This document shows positions 1 to 7,000 of a DNA stretch of 12,732 bases, piece by piece; the first letter of the stretch is position 1, and the number at the start of each line of letters is the position of its first letter. The stretch comes from Trachipleistophora hominis (Eukaryota; Microsporidia; Pleistophoridae), in the NCBI GenBank assembly GCA_000316135.1, contig JH994010.1:15621-28352 (forward strand), read 5' to 3'. Under the pieces are notes generated by a model, which searched no databases, had not been told where the DNA came from, and saw nothing but the letters and a program-made list of their open reading frames with translations. The position numbers and the translations under genes are program-made.

Positions 1-1568
1 TATTTGTTAACCATCGAAACCTATGATTGTATGCCATGATGAAGGTTAAACCAAACAATTAAAATCGTACGGTGATACCTTAAACATATTGTAGCGTGTT
101 TATTTTTAAATTATTCGTGTAATAATAACTATAATGCGTCGTTTACACATGAGAGAATGTTCTTTTTACTGCTAAGGAAAAAAATTAACACATTCAATTG
201 TTTCATTAGGATTTACGAAACGATTTCTCGCTGTTTTTATAAACATGTCATCACCGTGATGAAGGCATTAATTTCATGCAAATAGTCATTTGAAAAAACA
301 TCGGGCTGTTTTAACTTATCTTCATGGATGAAATGTTAATTTTGAGATACGTGCTACACTATAAGAATATCAATGAAGGTTTACTGTGCAACCAAAAGCA
401 AGAAAACACGTTTAATACCCAACAGAATGGTACTTATCATCATTATTCTAACGAAACTGGTTAAATCACAAATGTAATTTTGTACGTATCTAATATGAAA
501 CTTTCATTCTAAATTGTTAATATAATCCAAATATTGCAAACATATCACCTGTCTAAAACACTATATAAGTACAAACTTGTGCTACGTGCCAGGAGAGTGT
601 GTATGTAGTGGAGAAAAAAAATAAAAAATGCATTTTCAAAACAAAACTTGTACTAAATATAAAAGTGTTTCCACATATAGACAGTTTTTTGTTATTCAGC
701 CAAAAATTTTCTGAAATGGTGATAACTTCATACAAAGAGACATGATTAATACAATTGAACTATATTGTCAGGAAATATATCATATTTACTACTACAAGCG
801 AGTTATTTTAAATCTGTACGAACAGTGATTGATACTATGTACAGGAAAGATAATTGCCATAATTAGAGAATAAAAACATCATGGTTGCCAAAAACGTTAA
901 TACTGCGAAGTTGGGGTACACAGAAAGAAGAAAGAAAGTAATATATTCTATTCTCAGACATATAGTAGCAATCTATTCGCGAAATTATAGTAATATAGTC
1001 ATTTGATTGTTGTAACCAACATATATTCACTGGGAAATTATTCACAATAAATATATTTGGTATAAAAGCCAAAAGGAGAGCGAAACCGCACTCGTAGAAT
1101 GCAACGTTCCATATCGCCAAACAACAACGATGAAAATCAATTTATTAACTATCTCGCACCTGCTTCATCAGGCAAACAGAGATATGACACTGAGAAACAG
1201 TGAACTTAAATAGGCTTCCTAGTTTGTAACACATTACTCTAGTTTTAACGATCTAAGTCTTTGTTAACGATTAACATCTCAGTTTTAGCAATCTTCACTA
1301 TCTGGTGTACGATATCGCACCAGGAAGAATATATGACTGTTCATATTGATGTATTCCGTCAAACAACCTTTTTAATGGAACTGTGGTGTCGCTCAATATG
1401 CACTTTAACAGCAAAGATAACATTTCAATGTAACTGGTCAAACGCAATTATTCTTATTTGATACGTATTGATCAGATTAATCATTGTTCTGGAACAGTAC
1501 ATTCTAAATATTTGAACAAATCCCTTTTTATCATCGACCACTCATCAATACATTAACAATCACATGAT
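1..1568. other. Gene-free AT-rich region at the left edge
   Basis: I see no convincing gene here. The open frames longer than 60 codons start at TTG rather than ATG and have compositions expected of AT-rich non-coding DNA. A 15-nt near-perfect palindrome, TCATCACCGTGATGA, lies at 248-262 and could be a protein-binding site. A short hydrophilic ATG frame at 1099-1203 (34 codons) is noted as a weak finding. No tRNA box A/B pair, rRNA, snRNA or transposase-like frame was recognised. The right end is the downstream flank of the DPH2-like gene. Confidence 0.6.
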
Positions 1569-1573
1569 TTATT
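1568..1573 (-). terminator. AATAAA polyadenylation signal overlapping the DPH2 stop codon
   Basis: On the minus strand the last sense codon and the stop read GAA TAA A, so a canonical AATAAA hexamer overlaps the TAA stop of the DPH2-like gene. Very short 3' UTRs are typical of reduced eukaryotic genomes. That this hexamer is the working signal is inferred from sequence only. Confidence 0.4.
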
Positions 1574-2732
1574 CCTCACCAACCTGTTTGTATGATCCTG
1601 CTATGCCATCTAACCCATCATAAATCTTATCATCAAACTGTTCCACGTAAAAATTAACACACTGTGCCTCATTCCTCTTTATAAGATCACCCGTGCTATA
1701 ATAATCGCTAATAACCATCCCAGTGCATTTATTATCATCTGTTCGTGCTTCACTGAACGTATTAATGTCGTACATTCCGTCCCATTCACCATCATCAAAT
1801 GCCAAATTTAGTTCAAACGGTACAACGATCGGTATGCTGATACTGATATCAAAAAGCGTATGGTAATGGCAATCTACAATTACAACACATTCTATCCCGT
1901 CCATACACGTTAACCGCTCGTACGAAATATCACGTAGATAATACATGTATGTTTTTTTACCTTTGCTGATCAAGTATTCCCTGATTTTATACGCGAATTC
2001 TTCAAGTTTGAAATTTGTGAAGTAAATGCCGAAGATGGTCGAGTCCTTGGCCTTTTGTACGCGGCTGAGCCGCGATATCAAAAATTTTACTCGATCGAAC
2101 TCTTCTATTATATTTAGTGCATCTTTAACGTTATCTGCTGCATTCGTAACATTATCTGATTGATCTACTCTTATCTCCGCGTTATCACACGATTCGTTAT
2201 TTTCCTGACACTTTGCAGTGTTTTCCCCATCATCATCATCATTGCTCATAAATAATTGCGAGTCAGAGTTCTTCATATCGCCACTCTTCCCCACACTTAC
2301 CGTGCCATACCGCATCTGATAATATCGCATAATGTTTTCGTTTGCTGTATCAACAAAAACTCGTCCGTTTCCTTCCTTCACAACAATTCTTCTTCTACAT
2401 TTGTCATCCAACACTGTGTAATACTCAAACTCGTGCAACTCGCACATTTCGCAGAGTATAACGTACAATCCGCTCTTCACGTATTTCAATCCGCATGCAA
2501 ATTTGGTAGAGCATAGTATTATCGGATCGTACTTTCGTAAACTGTTATAAACCACCTGCGCAACATCCTCATTGCCATATTCTGGTACGATATAAATCTG
2601 CTGATTGTTAAGCGGTTTTATATTATCAAGAGTGTTGATATTAAATGAGTTATTAAATTTTATGGATGTTATTGTTCGTGTAGATGCTGAGTGTGTGTCT
2701 ATTGATACGTTGTGATGGGTGTTTGTGGACAT
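1569..2732 (-). CDS. DPH2: Diphthamide biosynthesis protein 2-like (Dph2)
   Basis: Predicted 387-residue Dph1/Dph2-family protein. In eukaryotes the Dph1-Dph2 heterodimer, a radical-SAM-like 4Fe-4S enzyme in the cytosol, transfers the 3-amino-3-carboxypropyl group to a histidine of elongation factor 2, the first step of diphthamide synthesis. The best evidence is the C-terminal third. Residues 221-240 (RLSRVQKAKDSTIFGIYFTN) match the family's 'R..L...AKDA..GI..GT' stretch. Cys288 begins a CxxxxLxD motif followed by PIVVPFEL (301-308), which points to Dph2 rather than Dph1, and EWDGMYDINTF (316-326) follows. Residues 46-145 look like the middle domain, and 150-205 is an acidic, Asn/Asp-rich linker. 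The usual first domain seems largely absent, so the protein is shorter than typical eukaryotic Dph2. The frame is open upstream to 2915 but begins there with GTG and AT-rich noise. The ATG at 2732 is preferred because CCC lies 5 nt before it. It is divergent from DCP2. Confidence 0.75.
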   Translation of the reverse strand: MSTNTHHNVSIDTHSASTRTITSIKFNNSFNINTLDNIKPLNNQQIYIVPEYGNEDVAQVVYNSLRKYDPIILCSTKFACGLKYVKSGLYVILCEMCELHEFEYYTVLDDKCRRRIVVKEGNGRVFVDTANENIMRYYQMRYGTVSVGKSGDMKNSDSQLFMSNDDDDGENTAKCQENNESCDNAEIRVDQSDNVTNAADNVKDALNIIEEFDRVKFLISRLSRVQKAKDSTIFGIYFTNFKLEEFAYKIREYLISKGKKTYMYYLRDISYERLTCMDGIECVVIVDCHYHTLFDISISIPIVVPFELNLAFDDGEWDGMYDINTFSEARTDDNKCTGMVISDYYSTGDLIKRNEAQCVNFYVEQFDDKIYDGLDGIAGSYKQVGEE

Positions 2733-2737
2733 GTAAT

Positions 2738-2740
2738 GGG
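2738..2740 (-). promoter_or_regulatory. CCC start-proximal motif of DPH2
   Basis: The minus strand reads CCC, five bases (ATTAC), then ATG. CCC/GGG-like triplets just before start codons are a described feature of microsporidian genes. Here the motif also decides the start over the longer upstream open frame. Confidence 0.5.
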
Positions 2741-3722
2741 TACCTAAACTTTGAAGAATTTTTGATCCCAGCTGTCCAAAAGGGCATTTGTACGGTGAGA
2801 TGTGTAAGATGATAATTAAAGCTGTTCTATAAAAAAAGAATTTTGGTGAATCGAATAGAAACGTAAAGATCAGATTCAAGTTTAGCGGAAAGGTATAAAA
2901 ATTTATTTTGAACACTTAGACGTATTTATACAAAATTTAATTCATAAATACTGTATTAAAATATTCCTGTAGACTAAGAATTGAACAATTTTTACTCTTT
3001 TCATATCTTTTAGTACAAACGATACTTTATTCGAATATTTATGGTTAGTATTATCGTAATGTACATAGCAGTACATTATTATACATTGTATATACCTTCT
3101 GTGCTAGGCATAGGTAAAGACGTTTTTACACAGTTATTCAAGTTTATATTCACATCTTCATTAAACCATTTATAATTTCTGTTTTGTAGCGTACTTAAAA
3201 CAATTATCATTGTGTTAAATACAGTAATTATTTTAAACCCGTGTTAAAATAAAAATACTGTTTAAAAAATGTTATTTTTACTTATTTATCATTATCGTAC
3301 CGGTAATTATACAATCAAAGAAAAATCACCAAAATGATATTTTCTGCCATTGTTAAAAATTATTGCTCCCTTTACATTGAGTAAAGCGTTCTTTGAAAAT
3401 TTTAAATTTCATTTCTCCGAATTTGTTAATCCTTTTACTTTTAAATTACGTTTATCCATCACTTCTGTGTTATCTAAATAAAACATTTTTACGTATTCCT
3501 TTTCCCATCATTAAGTTCTTATTTTATAAAAATGTGTTTAATTATCATCTCGTACTTTCTATCGATCTAAATAAAATTCAAACAAACTTCTATGGAGTGC
3601 TGATTGCAGCTCAAAAGATCGTTAGTTTATTTTTAACGTATGTAGAATTATTGTTTTATTGCCCCAGTTCTACACACTCTTGCCTTGGTACGTGGGCGGT
3701 TATTTTTCGTCCCATTTTTTAT
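2741..3722. other. Divergent intergenic region between DPH2 and DCP2
   Basis: About 1 kb of strongly AT-rich DNA that must hold the promoters of both flanking genes. The plus-strand frame open at 3393-3803 has no ATG and runs out of frame into DCP2, so I do not call it. A perfect 8-bp inverted repeat (TAATGTAC, 6-nt spacer, GTACATTA) lies at 3057-3078. I see no tRNA or other gene. Confidence 0.55.
3057..3078. repeat. 8-bp inverted repeat in the DPH2/DCP2 intergenic region
   Basis: TAATGTAC at 3057-3064 and GTACATTA at 3071-3078 are exact reverse complements separated by ATAGCA. It could form a small hairpin or a dyad binding site. Such short AT-rich repeats can arise by chance. Confidence 0.3.
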
Positions 3723-3726
3723 CCCC
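3723..3726 (+). promoter_or_regulatory. CCCC start-proximal motif of DCP2
   Basis: CCCC is followed by GTCAAA and then the ATG at 3733. This is the same arrangement and spacing as at the bromodomain gene (six bases between CCC and ATG), which supports 3733 as the start of DCP2. Confidence 0.55.
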
Positions 3727-3732
3727 GTCAAA

Positions 3733-4443
3733 ATGCAATACAAAGACGTTCTAGACGAGCTAACCGTCCGATTCCTCATGAACCTGCCAAAACAAGACTA
3801 TGAATCAGTCGAACGCCTGTTCTTCATCCTTGAAGAGGTGCACTGGTACTACATAGACTTTATGGCAGACGATAACAAAACATTTCGCACATTCGTGATA
3901 GACATCCTTTCACACATCAACTATACACAGGTAGAGATTGACCAGTGCCTGAAGGCGTTCGGCGAGTACAAGTATGATGTGCCCGTGTACGGCGCGCTAA
4001 TATTTAATGCACAAATGGACCACATACTGCTGAACAAGGGATGCAGCAAGCGTGCACAGTTCCTGTTTCCGAGAGGAAAAAAATTTATGAACGAGACGGG
4101 CGCACAGTGTGCGATACGGGAGGTCTATGAGGAGATAGGATACGATATAAGCGACAAGATTAGTAAAGTGGCGATAAGGCCGAGTGGTGAGAGGTACACG
4201 CTCTATCTGATTTTTAATGTGCCTGTGAATACGCGGTTTGAATGTCAGACGAGAAATGAAATTGCGGCAATACGTTGGGTTAGTGTGCGTGATATTATGG
4301 GAAAAGGAGCTAACGATTTAAAACAGGTGAGAAACGTTTATTTTAAGATAAAAGATAGAATTGACAGAATCAGGACAAACCGGTTCAGCTTTGATAGAAA
4401 GGCGGTGCTTAGGGAATTTGATCGTGTTATTACGTCGATATGA
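3733..4443 (+). CDS. DCP2: mRNA-decapping enzyme Dcp2 (Nudix hydrolase)
   Basis: 236-residue Dcp2. It hydrolyses the 5' m7G cap of mRNA, releasing m7GDP and leaving a 5' monophosphate for decay by a 5'-3' exonuclease; it acts in the cytoplasm with Dcp1. The N-terminal regulatory domain (about 1-80) has the Dcp2 signatures RFLMNLP (13-19) and HWYYIDF (37-43), whose Trp38 corresponds to the cap-binding Trp of the family. The Nudix domain follows (about 84-225) with a complete Nudix box: Gly115, Glu121, Arg129-Glu130, Glu133-Glu134, Gly136. The metal-binding glutamates are therefore intact. The protein ends just after the box B helix region (NRFSFDRKAVLREFDRVI), so the long disordered C-terminal tail of yeast and animal Dcp2, which binds activators, is absent. 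The frame is open to a TTG at 3685, but the ATG at 3733 has CCCC just before it and begins at the conserved domain edge. The coding strand changes from C-rich to G-rich at mid-gene. Convergent with the next gene. Confidence 0.95.
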   Translation: MQYKDVLDELTVRFLMNLPKQDYESVERLFFILEEVHWYYIDFMADDNKTFRTFVIDILSHINYTQVEIDQCLKAFGEYKYDVPVYGALIFNAQMDHILLNKGCSKRAQFLFPRGKKFMNETGAQCAIREVYEEIGYDISDKISKVAIRPSGERYTLYLIFNVPVNTRFECQTRNEIAAIRWVSVRDIMGKGANDLKQVRNVYFKIKDRIDRIRTNRFSFDRKAVLREFDRVITSI

Positions 4444-4492
4444 TTGGTGTTTTGTAATTGTGGTAAACGTCTTTTAAGTTAGCAGGAGTGTT

Positions 4493-4641
4493 CACGGTCT
4501 TTCGACTGTGCCAGCAATGTTATATGTATAACACCCTAAGAATGTAATTCGTGACGACGTGTAATGAACACGCCTTGTGTGATATTTTCATAATAATCTC
4601 AATAATAAAACGATACCGTACATTAAACCGTGGGATACGGT
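4493..4641 (+). other. Series of four hairpins downstream of DCP2
   Basis: Starting 50 nt after the DCP2 stop there are four stem-loops. They are: 7 bp with one G-U pair and a TTTC loop (4493-4510); 6 bp, GTTATA/TATAAC (4519-4532); 5 bp, CGTGT/ACACG with an AATGA loop (4558-4572); and 6 bp, ACCGTA/TACGGT with a 15-nt loop (4615-4641). An AATAAA lies at 4604-4609. This could be a structured DCP2 3' UTR or an independent small RNA. The stems are seen in the sequence; function is inferred and folding was not computed. Confidence 0.35.
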
Positions 4642-5000
4642 CATTTCATCATCCTAAAGTATTAATTTCTTAAAAACCGCCCCTTCACGCCAATACTAAA
4701 TAACCCACCCCAATAACAAAAATAACGTAGAATACGTTTAAAAGTTGTTTCGTAAGAAAGAGCAGTCAGATTAATAAATCAAATACAAACAGCGTTACAG
4801 GAAAATTAACAAAACAGACCGGATATCGAACTATTACCCATCACGTGAGCAAAGTTAATACGCCTGTATTTGTTTTACATCAAAGCAGAAAATACCACCA
4901 ATCATCCACTACATCACATTAAGACATTGCTGTGCTACTACGATGAGAATAAAAAATTTATTTGATGTATCCTGTTCTTGTGTAATCCTCTCCTACGCAC
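4642..5000. other. Convergent intergenic region between DCP2 and the Mpp10-like gene
   Basis: AT-rich DNA where the 3' ends of two convergent genes meet. Apart from the AATAAA at 4957-4962 (minus strand) and runs such as AATAACAAAAATAACG, nothing gene-like was seen. Confidence 0.5.
4957..4962 (-). terminator. AATAAA polyadenylation signal of the Mpp10-like gene
   Basis: The minus strand carries AATAAA about 40 nt after the TGA stop of the Mpp10-like gene, a plausible distance for a short 3' UTR. Assigned from the hexamer and its position only. Confidence 0.35.
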
Positions 5001-5789
5001 TCACAGATCTTCGCCATAATCGCTTTCTACCTCTTCATCAAGTTCATACTCCGACCTTGTTGTTGCATCCAACGCCTTTAAAACATCCAGAGATGTTTGG
5101 TAAGAATTTACCTGCTGTGTTATCAATTCATCATTTTCATCTGCAGATTGATCCTCATCGCTAGATGACGCGTTCATGGCAGAATTATCTGAAGTGCTAT
5201 CACCACTATTACTACACACATCATCATTATCTCCTTCAACATACGCACCCTCCTGTTCATACTCGTCCGCTTTCTGCTCAACCTCCTCTATCACGTAATC
5301 AATCAGCTCTTTCATTTGATACATGATCTGCTCTGCAGTAAATCCTTTAACGTAAACTCTTTGGTTGCCGTGCTGATACTTTTTCCATAGCCGTTCATAA
5401 ATCTTACTCACAATTTCTAAGGATTGGTCATCATTTCCTTTAGAATTTGTTTCTTTTACGTGTGGGGTGTTATCTATCACTTCACTATTTTCATTTTTTG
5501 TCAGTTGATCGATTGGTTGATCGTTTTTATCAGATCGATCATTCTCCACTCTTTTACTCTTCTTGACTCGTTTTGTCTTCTCATTCACTTCTATTTCTTT
5601 ATTTTTCTTCGTCTTTGTCACTTTCTCTGTATGTTTCTTTATCTTGTTGTTCTCTTCGATTTGTTTCATCTTTCCCTCTCCGCTTGTTTTGTTGTTCCTA
5701 TTCTTACTCTTCATCGCTTTCAGATCGTCTTTCTCTTCTATTCCATGTTCATTTTCGTTTTTCTTCTTTTTTTTCTGTCCCATTACCAT
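5001..5789 (-). CDS. Lysine-rich/acidic protein with Mpp10-like segment
   Basis: 262 residues. Residues 1-90 are extremely Lys/Glu/Asn-rich, with many basic nuclear-localisation-like clusters. Residues 122-175 form the only ordered-looking part. Within it, YVKGFTAEQIMYQMKELID (146-164) resembles the conserved N-terminal segment of Mpp10, which has a short hydrophobic strand, a Gly/Phe-containing turn, then (A/E)Q(I/V)xxQ and a helix. Residues 175-225 are Asp/Glu/Ser-rich, as is the stretch after that segment in Mpp10. Mpp10 is a U3 snoRNP/90S pre-ribosome subunit needed for 18S rRNA processing in the nucleolus. If this is Mpp10, it has gained a basic N-terminal tail and lost the conserved C-terminal Mpp10 region. 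It could instead be an unrelated nuclear protein. The open frame reaches 5900 but starts there with TTG in AT-rich sequence; the first ATG is at 5789, and a second (5783) is two codons later. The CCC upstream is 23 nt away. Confidence 0.6.
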   Translation of the reverse strand: MVMGQKKKKKNENEHGIEEKDDLKAMKSKNRNNKTSGEGKMKQIEENNKIKKHTEKVTKTKKNKEIEVNEKTKRVKKSKRVENDRSDKNDQPIDQLTKNENSEVIDNTPHVKETNSKGNDDQSLEIVSKIYERLWKKYQHGNQRVYVKGFTAEQIMYQMKELIDYVIEEVEQKADEYEQEGAYVEGDNDDVCSNSGDSTSDNSAMNASSSDEDQSADENDELITQQVNSYQTSLDVLKALDATTRSEYELDEEVESDYGEDL

Positions 5790-5812
5790 TTGCTCACTTT
5801 CTTCCTTGTACA

Positions 5813-5815
5813 GGG
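5813..5815 (-). promoter_or_regulatory. CCC triplet upstream of the Mpp10-like gene
   Basis: The minus strand reads CTCTCCCTGTACAAGG before the ATG at 5789. The gap of 23 nt is longer than the 5-8 nt seen at the other genes, so this is the weakest member of the set. Confidence 0.25.
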
Positions 5816-6094
5816 AGAGGACCAGAAAAATCCTTTTTTCAAAAAATCTAGAACGCTTAATAGCGTAGTAAAAGTAAATAAAGACACTTTTAGTTAACAA
5901 AACCGCACAAAAAAATTAAAAGCGAAGGAAAATGCTTTACATGTTATGACGCATTCTCAACGTTGATAACTTCTCATTCTGTAATACACAACACAATTTC
6001 TATTTTTTGCACGCATCTCTTTAAAACGACGTATACCAATAGTTAAAAGTTTTTGAGCCCAAAAAATTGAATTGAAACGAACAAGAAATGATTA

Positions 6095-6122
6095 GAACGC
6101 TTTATGAGCGTTCCAGCGGAAC
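6095..6122. repeat. Two overlapping, mutually exclusive hairpins
   Basis: GAACGCT/AGCGTTC form a perfect 7-bp stem with loop TTATG (6095-6113). GTTCC/GGAAC form a 5-bp stem with loop AGC (6110-6122). Both use the bases GTTC at 6110-6113, so only one can form at a time. They lie about 305 nt upstream of the Mpp10-like start. Confidence 0.35.
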
Positions 6123-6335
6123 AGAACAGTATCAAAGGTGATTGATGAATAAATAAACACATGTTTAGATTTAATAAACATTTCGTGACAGGATAAATGT
6201 AAATTATAAGGTAAACAGAGTAGTCGTTATACGAAGAGCATTTTGTTCATTTAAAAACGTTAAACTGCAATCATACACAATTGTTGAACGCGTTACCATC
6301 CTAAGATTAACTTAAAGATGTTTTATTGGCGCTTT

Positions 6336-6367
6336 CTATTTAGGTTAACAATCATTAATTGACTTAC
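6336..6367 (-). other. Candidate 32-nt spliceosomal intron
   Basis: The minus strand starts GTAAGT, has a TTAAC branch-like motif near the 3' end, and ends CTAAATAG. This is the layout of short microsporidian introns. The preceding minus-strand frame (6478-6368) is open for 37 codons and encodes a hydrophobic, membrane-like stretch, but has no ATG. Splicing adds only seven codons before a stop, so no complete gene can be built with confidence. Confidence 0.2.
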
Positions 6368-7000
6368 CAAAAAACTGAGAATAGACGTACCATACAGAAC
6401 TATAAGACTGAATAGATCGCGTTTGTGCACATAACTCTTACGGCAATCAAAAACATTGAAAAACAGCAGAATGAGCACTTACAAAAGATAATGAGCATGT
6501 TAAAACGAAATTATACGTAAGAGTTGCTAAAAATACACAAATATTATTTTCTTACCTTATCCAGAATATTATAGTATCTTCTTAATTGCCATGTCATTTT
6601 GCAATGTATCAACGATGTAACCAAATCAAAGTGTATTAGATTTAACAAACCTTCTTTGTTAGACAAAGAAGATAATTCTAAAATATTTATAACACTTTTA
6701 TTTCTTTTCACAGGTATTTTACATTTTACCTTTTATTTTGGACGTAATCTTTTATTGTTGGACCGTTCTATTCATTTGCTACTCGAACAAACTACGACAA
6801 TAAAACGATAATTAGACAAGAATGTCTTATCAGCCGTAATTTAAAGCCTCGTTTTTTGATTTAAGTTCTTTTGTTCCATTAAAACAGCGCAGAACGCCTC
6901 ATCGTTTTGATTTGTACTGCCATAACACGTCTTAAGCGCGTATTTATCCTACGCATCTCATCAATACCCGTACATACCCTCATCCCTAACCACTGTCTTT

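Larger units (their letters stand above)
5816..7000. other. Gene-free region with intron-like and hairpin signals
   Basis: No reliable complete gene is visible. The plus-strand frame around 6575-6811 has a hydrophobic stretch but no usable ATG. On the minus strand, 6336-6367 and 6527-6555 look like short introns flanking short open frames (see findings). A pair of overlapping hairpins sits at 6095-6122. An imperfect direct repeat, GCCTCGTTTTTTGATTT near 6847 and GCCTCATCGTTTTGATTT near 6896, lies downstream of the coiled-coil gene. Confidence 0.45.

Noticed and set aside
1081..1120. Minus-strand YECGF resembling a motif of NADH dehydrogenase subunit 3
   Set aside because: Only five residues match, the surrounding sequence does not fit, and a mitochondrial gene is not expected in this context.
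1176..1182. ACAGAGA, the U6 snRNA motif
   Set aside because: The AGC triad and the flanking U6 sequence do not follow, so it is a chance heptamer.
3393..3803. 136-codon plus-strand open frame upstream of and overlapping DCP2
   Set aside because: It starts with TTG, contains no ATG, is rich in Leu/Phe/Ile/Tyr as expected of AT-rich non-coding DNA, and its end overlaps DCP2 out of frame.
4508..4516. GTGCCAGCA, identical to part of the conserved small-subunit rRNA 530-loop sequence
   Set aside because: The match stops after nine bases and no other rRNA sequence surrounds it.
5424..5897. Several long plus-strand frames opposite the Mpp10-like gene
   Set aside because: They are antisense shadows of a Lys/Glu-rich coding sequence, giving Phe/Ser/Leu-rich translations.
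6575..6811. Plus-strand frame with a hydrophobic stretch
   Set aside because: No usable ATG, no CCC motif and no recognised domain. It probably arises by chance, although a spliced exon cannot be excluded.
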